Assembly: GCA_963724015.1 (NCBI GenBank)
Contig: CAVRTM010000022.1
Location: forward strand, 248,001-312,000
DNA from: CAVRTM01 sp963724015
GTDB taxonomy: Bacteria > Actinomycetota > Actinomycetes > Actinomycetales > Dermatophilaceae
Direction of reading: 5' to 3'
DNA length: 64,000 nt
In this document: one piece after another, positions 46,547-54,363 of the stretch
Layout of the letters: every line of letters begins with the position of its first letter
How positions within the stretch are numbered: position 1 is the stretch's first letter
The notes under the pieces: model-generated
Told to the model about the DNA's origin: nothing
The model's database searches: none
Seen by the model: the letters and a program-made list of their open reading frames with translations, nothing else
Made by a program: the position numbers and the translations under genes

Positions 46547-46668
46547 GAGGAGGCACCTTCCGGTCGCAGTTGGTCATCCATGGCCGGGCCCGTGGGCCGG
46601 CCGGGCCGTGCCGCGGGGCAGCGTGCCGGCCGCCCCAGCCTCCTCGACACCCTCCGGTTGCGTCCCTG

Positions 46669-46701
46669 CCGGCGCCTCATCCCTGGAGGAGGAGGCGCCG
46701 G
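46669..46701 (+). promoter_or_regulatory. Hairpin in the leader of the histidine-phosphatase-like gene
   Basis: CCGGCGCCTC (46669-46678) pairs with GAGGCGCCGG (46692-46701), and the sequence GGCTCACCCTTTTGGGG follows. It lies about 90 bases upstream of the ATG at 46794 in the divergent gap and could be a terminator-like attenuator or a leader hairpin. Confidence 0.35.
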
Positions 46702-46793
46702 GCTCACCCTTTTGGGGGGAGGTCAGGGCCGTCCTGAGGACGCAGGATTGCGGCAGCGTCCGCGTCCGTCGGCCGCCGGCCGAGGAGGGCCCG

Positions 46794-47327
46794 ATGAGCG
46801 CACAGGTCGAGGAGAGCCCCCAGAGGCTCCTGCTGCCCCGTTCCCGTCGGCCCTTCGGTCTCGACCCGGCGCCGCTGCCCCGCGTGCTCCTGCGCCGTGC
46901 TGACGCGCAGCCGCGGGAGGAGTGGCTGGGCGTCGAGGAGTGGCGCGGGCTGAGCGCCCGGGGGCGCTCGCAGGCGGAGACCCTGGTGGCCCGGCTGACC
47001 GACCTGCGCGTACGGCGCGTGCTCTCCAGCCCCTCGCTGCGCTGCCGGCAGACCGTCGTCCCCCTGGCCCGAAGCCTCGACATCGACGTCGAGGTCTGCC
47101 CCGAGCTGTCCCACCGGGCACCCCTGGACCGGCTCCAGGCGCTGCTGGAGGACGACGCCACCGAGGGTGCCGTCTTCTGCACCCACCGGGAGGTGCTCGG
47201 ACGGCTGTTCGCCGACCTCTCCCGGGCCGCCGGGTCGCCGGTGCCGGCCACGGTGCCGCCCGCGGCGAGCTGGACGCTGGCCGGGGGCTGCTCGGTCGCC
47301 CCGGTGTCCCTCGTTCCCCTGGGGTGA
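46794..47327 (+). CDS. Histidine phosphatase family protein lacking the catalytic RHG histidine (SixA-like)
   Basis: A 177-residue protein beginning MSAQVEESPQRLLLPRSRR after GGAGGG. From residue about 38 the fold is SixA/phosphoglycerate mutase-like: RVLLRRADAQPREEW, LSARGRSQAETLVARL, VRRVLSSPSLRCRQTVVPLA and EGAVFCTHREVLGRLF. In SixA the first block is RHAxA with the phosphorylated histidine; here the sequence is RRADA, so that His is Arg. A single base change (CAT or CAC to CGT or CGC) would account for it. The second catalytic His in CTHREV and the two Arg of the pocket remain. It may be inactive as a phosphatase and act as a binding protein. Confidence 0.82.
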   Translation: MSAQVEESPQRLLLPRSRRPFGLDPAPLPRVLLRRADAQPREEWLGVEEWRGLSARGRSQAETLVARLTDLRVRRVLSSPSLRCRQTVVPLARSLDIDVEVCPELSHRAPLDRLQALLEDDATEGAVFCTHREVLGRLFADLSRAAGSPVPATVPPAASWTLAGGCSVAPVSLVPLG

Positions 47328-47424
47328 CCGGCGCCGGCGCAGGGCAGGCCCGGCACCCCCTGGAACCGCCGGAACTCCCCCGCGCGGGGCGAGGCGGACG
47401 CGGGGCCGGTCCGGCAGAGTCAGT

Positions 47425-47462
47425 GCTACCGCAGCGTCGCAGGTGCGGTAGCGCCGCACCTG
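47425..47462 (+). promoter_or_regulatory. Mutually exclusive hairpins upstream of the 79-residue gene
   Basis: GCTACCGCA (47425-47433) can pair perfectly with TGCGGTAGC (47444-47452). CAGGTGCGG (47440-47448) can pair perfectly with CCGCACCTG (47454-47462). The two 9-bp stems share 47444-47448, so only one can form at a time. The second ends on the first base of the GGAGG ribosome site (47462-47466). This is the layout of a translation-control switch or attenuator. Confidence 0.5.
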
Positions 47463-47470
47463 GAGGCGAC

Positions 47471-47710
47471 ATGACGTTTCGTTCCTATGAGGTCCGTGTC
47501 ACGGGACCGGTGCCCTCCACCCTGGTCGAGGCCGTCGGTGCTGCCGGCGTCAGCGAGGAGCCCGCGCAGACCGTGATCCTCACCGGCCCGGCCGACCAGG
47601 CTGCGCTCCTTGGCCTCCTCGCCCGGCTGCGGTCCCTGGGGATCGAGCTGATCGAGGTCCGCCAGCTGGGTGAGTCCGCCGAGCCGCATGAGGCCGGCTC
47701 GGCGGACTGA
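47471..47710 (+). CDS. Small conserved actinobacterial protein (single copy of the 60-residue domain)
   Basis: A 79-residue acidic protein (MTFRSYEVRVTGPVPSTLVE). Residues 6-66 have a predicted strand-helix-strand-helix-strand pattern ending SLGIELIEVRQLG, and the remainder is a polar tail. It aligns ungapped with both halves of the protein at 42314-42727. I recall similar short proteins in many actinobacteria with no described function. The ATG at 47471 has GGAGG five bases upstream, at the base of a hairpin. It follows the SixA-like gene by 143 bases and may be co-transcribed with it. Confidence 0.75.
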   Translation: MTFRSYEVRVTGPVPSTLVEAVGAAGVSEEPAQTVILTGPADQAALLGLLARLRSLGIELIEVRQLGESAEPHEAGSAD

Positions 47711-47772
47711 GGCGCTCGGTGGACACCGCCCGGGAGGATCCTCGGGACGCGACAACGCCCCACCGGCACGGA

Positions 47773-47808
47773 CGGTGCACGGGCCCGAGGCAGGGACTCC
47801 GTGCACCG
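47773..47808. terminator. Terminator between convergent genes
   Basis: CGGTGCACGG (47773-47782) pairs perfectly with CCGTGCACCG (47799-47808), with a 16-base loop, in the gap between the 79-residue gene and the convergent DUF7144 gene. Confidence 0.6.
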
Positions 47809-47835
47809 AGAGGGGGCCTGGTTCGACCCGGCGGC

Positions 47836-48399
47836 TCAGGCCGCGTTGACCTCGCGCCCGTGAACGGCGAGGGCGTGGATGACGAGGATGTCCACCGCGA
47901 TGATCGTGATCGACCACAGCGGGTACGCCGCGATGTAGGTCAGGTTGACGAGCGCACTCACGCAGGCGAGCACGATGCCCAGGATCTGCGACCACCGCTT
48001 GCCGACGATGATGCCGTAGCCGGCCACCAGCGCGACGACGCCGATGATCAGGTGCAGCCAGCCCCAGGCAGCCAGGTTCGCCGTCACGAGCAGGCCGTTG
48101 CTGCTGACGAGCAGGTAGGTCCGGTTGAACAGCGCCGTGAGTCCCTCGATGATCTGGAACCCGCCGAGGAGCAGCAGCATGATCCCGGCGAAGTACACCC
48201 ACCCGACCCAGCCGGTCGCGGTGGGCCGGGTCACCGGACCGCTGGCGGTCGTGGACGACCCGGCCATCGTGCCGTTGCCGCCGGACGTGTGTTCCGTGAT
48301 CGGGCCTGCTGTGGCCTGTGTGCCGGCGACGGGGCCGGTGGTCGGCTGTTGCGGCGGCGCCGAGGTGGAGCCGTCAGGGGTCTTCAGTCCGTCACTCAT
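47836..48399 (-). CDS. DUF7144-type membrane protein (first of tandem pair)
   Basis: A 187-residue protein starting MSDGLKTPDGSTSAPPQQ with a 75-residue Thr/Gly/Pro-rich cytoplasmic tail. Four helices follow: VYFAGIMLLLLGGFQIIEGL, WLHLIIGVVALVAGYGIIVG, RWSQILGIVLACVSALVN and PLWSITIIAVDILVIHALAV. The order matches the actinobacterial DUF7144 family, function unknown. The gene lies 142 bases downstream of a paralogue on the same strand. Confidence 0.85.
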   Translation of the reverse strand: MSDGLKTPDGSTSAPPQQPTTGPVAGTQATAGPITEHTSGGNGTMAGSSTTASGPVTRPTATGWVGWVYFAGIMLLLLGGFQIIEGLTALFNRTYLLVSSNGLLVTANLAAWGWLHLIIGVVALVAGYGIIVGKRWSQILGIVLACVSALVNLTYIAAYPLWSITIIAVDILVIHALAVHGREVNAA

Positions 48400-48541
48400 G
48401 GCAAGTCTCCAGGTGATCCGGTAGTCACGACGGGGATGTCGCAGCTCTGCCCGGTGTCCGGGCACATCCACGCTCGCGGCGCCCGCAACCGCACGGCATC
48501 ACGCGGCACGGATGATCGTCGCCGACATGGTGAGGAGCCGG

Positions 48542-48946
48542 TCAGAGCGCGCGGGCCTCGGCACCGTGGACGCTGACCGCGTAGATGATGACGATGTCGA
48601 GTGCGATGAGCGTGAGCGCCCACCAGGGGTAGGCCGCGACGAAGGTCAGGTTGGCGAGGGCGCTCAGCCCGGCGAGGACGACGGCGGTCATCCGCGCCCA
48701 GGCCTGCCCCGCCAGCAGCCCGTAGCCGGCGGCGAGCATCAGGAGCCCCATCAGCAGCTGCAGCCAGCCCCAGGTGCTGTAGTCCAGCCGGACCGCCAGG
48801 GCACTGGCGGGCACGTAGTAGTAGCTCGGCCTGAAGAAGGCGACCAGGGCCTGCACGACCTGCACCGCCCCGACGACCACCAGGGTGAGGGCGGCGAGGA
48901 CGACCCAGCCGGCCCACCTCGTGCGTTCGGCCCGGACCTCGGTCAT
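48542..48946 (-). CDS. DUF7144-type membrane protein (second of tandem pair)
   Basis: A 134-residue protein (MTEVRAERTRWAGWVVLAAL) with the same four helices as its neighbour and the shared blocks WGWLQLLMGLLMLAAGYGLL, ANLTFVAAYPWWALTLIALD and YAVSVHG, but without the long polar N terminus. The pair clearly arose by tandem duplication and diverged. The function is unknown. Its position between stress-type genes suggests an envelope role. Confidence 0.87.
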   Translation of the reverse strand: MTEVRAERTRWAGWVVLAALTLVVVGAVQVVQALVAFFRPSYYYVPASALAVRLDYSTWGWLQLLMGLLMLAAGYGLLAGQAWARMTAVVLAGLSALANLTFVAAYPWWALTLIALDIVIIYAVSVHGAEARAL

Positions 48947-49096
48947 GAGCGGCTCCCTTCTACCCAGGTGCCTGCACTGTGCCGCACCGGCAGCCGCACC
49001 AGATCACCCTGCCGGGGTGACGCACGCGCTGGACCGGCGCGATGGCATGGCTCCAGGGACGGGCAACGGACTCGTTCCCCCATCGGGAGGAGCACC

Positions 49097-49621
49097 ATGA
49101 GCACGTTGATCGCGATCGGTTACCCGGACGAGAACACCGCGGCCGCAGCCGGCGACAAGGCGGAGGAGCTGGCCGGCGAGATGATCATCCAGCCCGATGC
49201 CATCGCCGTGATCCGCAGGGACGTCGGGGGCAAGTACCACGTCACGACCAACCACCACCCCGTGGCCGGCGGCACCACGTGGGGCATGTTCTGGGGACTG
49301 TTGTTCGGGATGCTGTTCTTCGTCCCGGTCATCGGCATGGCCGTTGGTGCCGGCCTCGGCGCGCTGATGGGCAAGGTCGAGAAGGTCGGCATCGACAAGC
49401 AGTTCGAGCAGCAGGTCAAGGACATGGTCCAGCCCGGGACCTCCGCACTGTTCCTCGTCGTGGAGCACGCGACCCCCGACAAGGCGGTCGAGGCCATGGC
49501 CCCGTTCGGTGGCACCGTGCTGAAGTCCTCGCTGTCCAAGGACGCCGAGAAGGAGCTGCAGGACGCCCTGCACGGTGGCGTGGCCGCGAAGCCTGACGGC
49601 GCCGCCCCCGCCACGGTCTGA
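49097..49621 (+). CDS. DUF1269 family protein
   Basis: A 174-residue protein (MSTLIAIGYPDENTAAAAGD) with a GGAGGAG site. An N-terminal alpha-beta domain with IIQPDAIAVIRRDVGGKYHV leads to a glycine-rich hydrophobic hairpin (MFWGLLFGMLFFVPVIGMAV, GAGLGALMG) and a second domain (LFLVVEHATPDKAVEAMAPF, GGTVLKSSLSKDAEKELQDA). This is the pattern of DUF1269, a family frequent among actinobacterial stress genes. The hydrophobic part may insert in a membrane or pack in an oligomer. Function unknown. Confidence 0.9.
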   Translation: MSTLIAIGYPDENTAAAAGDKAEELAGEMIIQPDAIAVIRRDVGGKYHVTTNHHPVAGGTTWGMFWGLLFGMLFFVPVIGMAVGAGLGALMGKVEKVGIDKQFEQQVKDMVQPGTSALFLVVEHATPDKAVEAMAPFGGTVLKSSLSKDAEKELQDALHGGVAAKPDGAAPATV

Positions 49622-49644
49622 GCTCCGGCCTGAGGGCCCTTCGT

Positions 49645-49681
49645 CGCCGAGGTGCGCGCGTCCGCCGTGCGCACCTCGGCG
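49645..49681 (+). terminator. Terminator after the DUF1269 gene
   Basis: CGCCGAGGTGCGC (49645-49657) pairs perfectly with GCGCACCTCGGCG (49669-49681) across an 11-base loop, followed by AACTTCCTT, which gives a weak U-rich end on the plus strand. Confidence 0.65.
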
Positions 49682-49735
49682 AACTTCCTTGCCACCGTGG
49701 CGGTTCCGTGGGTCGCCAGCCGGGGGTAGCAGCGC

Positions 49736-50359
49736 TCACCAGCCGGCGGGGTCGTCCGGCCCGGCGTCGCCCTCGGCCGGGTCGTCGTGCCCGTCGCGCG
49801 GGCGATCCCCGGGGTCCGCGCCGTGCTTGCGCCGCAGCCCCACCTGGACCGCGCCCAGCAGGACCCGGGCGATGACGCCGACCAGGATGAGGTCTCCGAG
49901 CATCTGCACCATCGTCACGACCCGCGCGGTCTCGCTGACCGGGGTGATGTCCCCGAAACCGACCGTCGCGAAGACGGTGATGACGAAGTACAGGGCGTCG
50001 GTGCGCGTCATGGCCTCGGAGTAGCTGCCGGGCTGGTTCTCGTCCAGCAGGTAGTGGGCGGCGGAGAAGACCAGCAGGAAGAGGGGCAACGTCGTGGCGA
50101 CCGCCTCCACGGCCCGCAGCCTCGGATAGGCAGAGCTCATGACGTGGCTCACCTGCCAGAAGAGCAGCGCCATGACGACGACCAGTCCGCCACCGAGCCA
50201 GAGGTAGGCGGCGGGGTTCTGCGGCCGTAGCGGCAGGGCGTAGTAGAACGCCACCATCCCGACGCATGCGAGGACCGACCGCGCGAGGGCGTGCACCAGC
50301 GGCCGCCGGGCGAGACGGCTCGCGGCCGCGGTAGGCCCCTGGTTGCGACCGCGCAGCAC
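49736..50359 (-). CDS. Two-helix potassium channel family protein
   Basis: A 207-residue ion channel of the Ion_trans_2 type. Four hydrophobic segments are visible; the last two flank the pore loop, with the selectivity filter VFATVGFGDITPVS. This is a GFG filter, compatible with K+ or mixed cation conduction. Two preceding helices are ARSVLACVGMVAFYYALPL and AYLWLGGGLVVVMALLFWQ. There is no visible RCK domain; the C terminus is short and Asp/Pro-rich. The start is probably GTG 50359, 14 bases after the HdeD stop, but CTG/GTG alternatives exist. It probably forms an operon with HdeD. Confidence 0.85.
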   Translation of the reverse strand: MLRGRNQGPTAAASRLARRPLVHALARSVLACVGMVAFYYALPLRPQNPAAYLWLGGGLVVVMALLFWQVSHVMSSAYPRLRAVEAVATTLPLFLLVFSAAHYLLDENQPGSYSEAMTRTDALYFVITVFATVGFGDITPVSETARVVTMVQMLGDLILVGVIARVLLGAVQVGLRRKHGADPGDRPRDGHDDPAEGDAGPDDPAGW

Positions 50360-50373
50360 CGGCGACCGGCGTC

Positions 50374-51219
50374 TCAGGCGCTTCGCGGAGGCACGGACCG
50401 CGGCGGCGACGGGGATGCCGGCGCCGAGCCGGACGCCGGGAGCGACCCCGACGACATCGACGGCACGGACGGACCCGACGAGCGCAGCGCATCGGTCAGC
50501 CGGGCATGGTCGGCCTCGCTCAGGTGGCCCTCGGCGTACAGCCGGTCCACCCGCTCCAGCGCCGGGCCGACGTCGGGGCTGACCGGACCGGCGCTGGGGC
50601 TGACCGGACCGGCGTCGGGGCTGCCCGGGTGGGCGGCCGCCGTGATGGCACCCGCGACGCGGCGGACCTCGAAGGCCAGCACGCAGTACAGGACACCGGT
50701 GATCACCGCCCACAGACCCAGCGCGACGACCACGACGCTGAGCGCCACCTCCGGCCGGCGCATGGCCCACAGGCCGAGGATGAGCTCGATCACCCCGACC
50801 GCGGTGGTCAGCCCCCAGTAGGGCAGCGTGTGCCGTCGACTGATGGACGTGACGATGTTGAAGCCGCCGGACACGGCCAGCCAGGCACCGGCAAAGACCG
50901 CCAGCAGCAGCAGCGTGGGACCGGGCCAGGCCAGCAGCACCACACCGGCGATGACCGCCACGGTCCCGGCGACGACCTGCTCGCCGCGGGATCCCCTGGC
51001 GTAGGCGGGGCTGAGCACCAGCGAGACGCCGTGGACGACGAACAGCAGCCCGGTCACGACCACGAGCACCTTGATGCCCCAGTCGCTGGCGAGGATCGCC
51101 AGCCCCAGCAGGATCGAAACCAGCCCGGCCAGTAGTGGCACCCACCACAGCCGGCTCACCTGACGGGCCATCTGGTCCAGCAACGGCTGCGGGCGGGCAG
51201 CCCCCACGTTCTGAGACAC
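50374..51219 (-). CDS. HdeD family membrane protein with SHOCT-like C terminus
   Basis: A 281-residue protein with six helices in three hairpins (LWWVPLLAGLVSILLGLAIL, VLVVVTGLLFVVHGVSLVLS, VVAGTVAVIAGVVLLAW, LLLLAVFAGAWLAVSGGFNI, AVGVIELILGLWAMRR, LSVVVVALGLWAVITGVLY). This is the DUF308/HdeD repeat, linked to acid stress in enterobacteria. A linker with the repeat GPVSPSAGPVSPDVGP, encoded by tandem 21-base repeats near 50580, leads to a SHOCT-like helix pair (ALERVDRLYAEGHLSEADHA). GTG 51219 has GAGGAGG a little upstream. It is followed by the K+ channel gene. Confidence 0.88.
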   Translation of the reverse strand: MSQNVGAARPQPLLDQMARQVSRLWWVPLLAGLVSILLGLAILASDWGIKVLVVVTGLLFVVHGVSLVLSPAYARGSRGEQVVAGTVAVIAGVVLLAWPGPTLLLLAVFAGAWLAVSGGFNIVTSISRRHTLPYWGLTTAVGVIELILGLWAMRRPEVALSVVVVALGLWAVITGVLYCVLAFEVRRVAGAITAAAHPGSPDAGPVSPSAGPVSPDVGPALERVDRLYAEGHLSEADHARLTDALRSSGPSVPSMSSGSLPASGSAPASPSPPRSVPPRSA

Positions 51220-51255
51220 GACCTCACCTCCTCGGCGGCGTGGCGTCGTACGACG

Positions 51256-53115
51256 TCATGAACCCGCGGCGGCCGGCCTCGAGCCGGCCTGGTCGAGCGC
51301 CGCGTCCAGGCTCATCCCCGCGGTGATGAGGGCGAGGTGGGTGAACGCCTGCGGGAAGTTGCCGAGCTGCTCCCCGGTCAGGCCGATCTCCTCGGCGAAC
51401 AGGCCGAGGTGGTTGGAGTAGGTGAGCATCTTCTCGAAGACCAGCCGCGCCTCGTCCAGACGTCCGGCGCCCGCCAGCGCGTCGACGTAGGCGAACGTGC
51501 ACAGCGAGAAGGTGCCCTCCGAGCCGCGGAGCCCGTCGGGTGTGGCGCTCGGGTCGTACCGGTAGACCAGGCTGTCGGTGACCAGCTCGTCGCGCATGGC
51601 GTCCAGGGTGGAGGCCCACATCGGGTCGTACGGCGAGACGAAACCGACCCGCGCCATCCGCAGCAGGGAGGAGTCGAGCACGCGGTCGTCGTAGTGCTGC
51701 ACGAAGGCACGCCGCTCGGCGTTCCATCCACGCTCCAGGATCTGGTCGTAGATCCGGTCGCGCTCGGCTGCCCACCGCTCCACCGGCGCCGGTCGCCCGT
51801 GCTCGGCGGCCAGGCGCAGGCCGCGGTCAAGGGCGACCCAGCTCATCACCCGGCCGTAGGTGAAGTTCTTCTGGCCGCCGCGGGTTTCCCAGATGCCCTC
51901 CTCCGGCTGGTCCCAGTGGTCGCACAGCCAGTCCAGGATGCCCCGGATCGCCACCCAGCCCTGATGTCCCATCGGCATCCCCTGCGCGTCGATCAGGTGC
52001 ACGCTGTCGATCGCCTCACCGTAGATGTCGAGCTGCCGCTGGCCTGCGGCGCCGTTGCCCAGCCGCACGGGGTAGGACCCGCGGTAGCCCTCCCAGTGCT
52101 CGAGGGCCTCCTCCTTGAGGTCCGAGGAGCCGTCCACGCGGTACATGATGTTGAGGGGGCCCGTCTCGCTGCCGGCCCGCTCGGCGACCCGGTCGCGCAG
52201 CCACATGCCGAACGCGGCGGCCTCCTCGCGGAAGCCCATGCCCAGCAGCGCGTAGACCGAGAACGAGGCGTCGCGCACCCACGTGTAGCGGTAGTCCCAG
52301 TTGCGCTCGCCGCCGACCTGCTCGGGCAGTGCCATGGTGGGCGCGGCGACCAGTCCGCCGCTCGGGGCGTAGGTCATCAGCTTCAGGGTGATGGCCGACC
52401 GCTCCAACGACTCGCGCCAGCGACCAGCGTAGGTCGACCGCGCCAGCCACGACTTCCAGAACCGGGCCGTGTCCCGGAACATCCGCTCGACCTCGTCCGG
52501 CGGGATTCGGCGTGGTGGTCCGGCCGAAGCGGTCTCCAGGACGACGCCACGCGTCTGCCCGGCCCGCAACGTCAGCGTCGCCGCCAGGTCGCTGCCGTCC
52601 TCGGTGACCTGGCCGACGCGCTCGTCGTCGGGCTCGCTCACGACGTGCAGCGTCATCGCCGTCCCGTTGCAGGTGAACACGACCCCGTCACCGGTGAGGT
52701 GGGTCTGGTGGGCGGCACGGCCGTAGTCGAAGCGGGGCGCCACCTCCACCTCGAAGTCCATCTGCCCGCGCACACAACGGACCATCCGCACGAGCAGGTG
52801 CCGGTCGGTCGCGACGGGACCGCTGATCGGCATGAAGTCGGAGACCTCCCCCACACCCTCCTCGGTCATGAAGCGGGTGACCAGGATCGCCGTGTCGGGG
52901 AAGTACAGCTGCGTGGTGGCGAAGGTCGCGGCGCGCGGGCGGATCCGGAACCGGCCGCCCTTCTGGTGGTCCAGCAGGGCCCCGAAGATGCTCGGCGAGT
53001 CGAATCTCGGGGCGCAGAACCAGTCGACCGAGCCGTCCGAGGCCACCAGCGCGGCGGTCTGCAGGTCGCCGATCAGGCCGTGGTCGGCGATCAGGGGATA
53101 GCTGGTGTCAGCCAT
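51256..53115 (-). CDS. Glycoside hydrolase family 15 protein (trehalase/glucoamylase-like)
   Basis: An intact 619-residue cytosolic enzyme. Family blocks in order are GLIGDLQTAALVASDGSVDW, CAPRFDSPSIFGALLD, GGERNWDYRYTWVRDASFSV, QLDIYGEAIDSVHLI, GIWETRGGQKNFTYGRVMSW and EGTFSLCTFAYVDALAGAGR, then GLFAEEIGLTGEQLGNFPQA. This is the actinobacterial trehalase branch of GH15; the two catalytic glutamates are expected in the EGIWE and FAEE regions. Its likely role is hydrolysis of trehalose or a related alpha-glucan, as in osmotic or starvation recovery. The ATG at 53115 gives MADTSYPLIADHGLIGD. Confidence 0.93.
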   Translation of the reverse strand: MADTSYPLIADHGLIGDLQTAALVASDGSVDWFCAPRFDSPSIFGALLDHQKGGRFRIRPRAATFATTQLYFPDTAILVTRFMTEEGVGEVSDFMPISGPVATDRHLLVRMVRCVRGQMDFEVEVAPRFDYGRAAHQTHLTGDGVVFTCNGTAMTLHVVSEPDDERVGQVTEDGSDLAATLTLRAGQTRGVVLETASAGPPRRIPPDEVERMFRDTARFWKSWLARSTYAGRWRESLERSAITLKLMTYAPSGGLVAAPTMALPEQVGGERNWDYRYTWVRDASFSVYALLGMGFREEAAAFGMWLRDRVAERAGSETGPLNIMYRVDGSSDLKEEALEHWEGYRGSYPVRLGNGAAGQRQLDIYGEAIDSVHLIDAQGMPMGHQGWVAIRGILDWLCDHWDQPEEGIWETRGGQKNFTYGRVMSWVALDRGLRLAAEHGRPAPVERWAAERDRIYDQILERGWNAERRAFVQHYDDRVLDSSLLRMARVGFVSPYDPMWASTLDAMRDELVTDSLVYRYDPSATPDGLRGSEGTFSLCTFAYVDALAGAGRLDEARLVFEKMLTYSNHLGLFAEEIGLTGEQLGNFPQAFTHLALITAGMSLDAALDQAGSRPAAAGS

Positions 53116-53309
53116 GGTCGAGCCTCTCGTTCGACGTGCCTGAGGGGTGCACGTCCCCGGCGTGCCCGGTCCGAGAACCCCGTGACGTCGCCATCCTGCT
53201 GCGGCCCCCCGCGCGACAGCCTCACCCGCGTGGGATGAACCGCCGCCCCTACCGGTGCCGCACGCTGCGTCGCAGGGCGACCCGCCGCCCCGGTCTGGGG
53301 AGGTGTGCG

Positions 53310-54101
53310 ATGACGGATCTGCCGGAGGCCGGCGCGGCCCCGGCCCGGCCCGCTGCGTCGGCGCGGTTCCTCGGCCACTCCACGTTCGAGCTCGACCTCG
53401 GGGTCGCGACCGTGCTCACCGACCCGGTCCTGCGACACCGGGTGATGTTCCTGCGCCGCACCGGGACCCGGCCCGCTCCCCCGCGCCCACGCCCGACGGT
53501 GGTGCTGGTCTCACACCTGCACCACGACCACTTCGACGTCCCGTCCCTGGCCGGCTGGGGGCTGGGCTCCGTCATCGTCGTGCCGCAGGGGTCCCAGCGG
53601 CTGTTCCGGCGGCACGGGTTCCCCGACGTGGTGCCGCTGAGCGTGGGCGAGTCGCACCGGGTCGGCGGGCTGACGGTGACCGCGACCCCGGCCCGGCACA
53701 GCGGGCGGCGCGAGCCGTTCGGGCCCACCGCCGAGGCGCTGGGCTTCCTGCTGGAGGGCGGCGGGCGGCGGGTCTACTTCGCCGGCGACACCGACCTGTT
53801 CCCCGAGATGCGCGGGCTGGGTGCGCCGCTGGACCTGGCGCTGCTGCCCGTCTGGGGCTGGGGCCCACGGCTCGGCCCGGGGCACCTGGACCCGATGCGA
53901 GCCGCGGAGGCCGTCGCGCGGCTGCGGCCGCGGGTCGCCATACCCATGCACTGGGGCAGCCTCGGGGTGATCGGCCACTGGCAGCGGCAGGCCCGGCGAC
54001 GGGCACCGGCACGGGCGTTCGCGGCAGAGGTGGTGCGTCGGGGGCTGGCGACCGACGTCCGGGTGCTCGCCCCCGGCACCGGCCTCACCCGGGTCGACTG
54101 A
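53310..54101 (+). CDS. Metallo-beta-lactamase-fold hydrolase
   Basis: A 263-residue protein starting MTDLPEAGAAPARPAASARF with GGGAGG at the right spacing. The fold begins FLGHSTFELDLGVATVLTDP, and the metal motif is VLVSHLHHDHFDVPSL (HxHxDH). Further ligands are in TATPARHSGRREPF, VYFAGDTDLFPEM and RVAIPMHWGSLGVIG. This resembles the UlaG/N-acyl phosphatidylethanolamine phospholipase D-like hydrolases. The substrate is unknown. The gene is divergent from the trehalase-like enzyme. Confidence 0.92.
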   Translation: MTDLPEAGAAPARPAASARFLGHSTFELDLGVATVLTDPVLRHRVMFLRRTGTRPAPPRPRPTVVLVSHLHHDHFDVPSLAGWGLGSVIVVPQGSQRLFRRHGFPDVVPLSVGESHRVGGLTVTATPARHSGRREPFGPTAEALGFLLEGGGRRVYFAGDTDLFPEMRGLGAPLDLALLPVWGWGPRLGPGHLDPMRAAEAVARLRPRVAIPMHWGSLGVIGHWQRQARRRAPARAFAAEVVRRGLATDVRVLAPGTGLTRVD

Positions 54102-54131
54102 CCCGACTCCGCCGGCGATGGCAGGAGCCGA

Positions 54132-54281
54132 TCAGCGTGCGCCCACGGGCTGGTTGGCCGACCGCCACTCGTCCTTGCAGTCCGGCGAGCAGAACCGGTC
54201 GGCCTCAGCGGGCCGGAGGCAGACCTCGCACTGGTCCGACGCTGTCAGCAACCTGCGCAGACGGGAGAGGACATGTCGCAT
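54132..54281 (-). CDS. 49-residue zinc-ribbon-like protein
   Basis: A small gene that most gene callers would pass over. The ATG at 54281 reads MRHVLSRLRRLLTASDQ, then CEVCLRPAEADRFCSPDC and KDEWRSANQ, ending in a TGA at 54132. The four cysteines (C-x2-C-x9-C-x3-C) fit a zinc-binding treble-clef or ribbon, with a basic amphipathic N terminus. TAGGGT on the minus strand ends six bases before the ATG, so a leaderless start is likely; a GGAGG also abuts it. I recall similar short proteins in actinobacteria but no function. It is convergent with the metallo-hydrolase and downstream of the UspA gene. Confidence 0.6.
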   Translation of the reverse strand: MRHVLSRLRRLLTASDQCEVCLRPAEADRFCSPDCKDEWRSANQPVGAR

Positions 54282-54363
54282 TCCTCCACCCTATCCGTGC
54301 CACCGGCAGGGTCCCCGGACCGGCCGGCCGGCGTGTCCTGGCGCCGGGGCGACCGCCACGACC

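Noticed and set aside
50560..50640. Possible CRISPR-like short repeats
   Set aside because: They are in-frame repeats coding for the GPVSP linker of HdeD, with no spacers.
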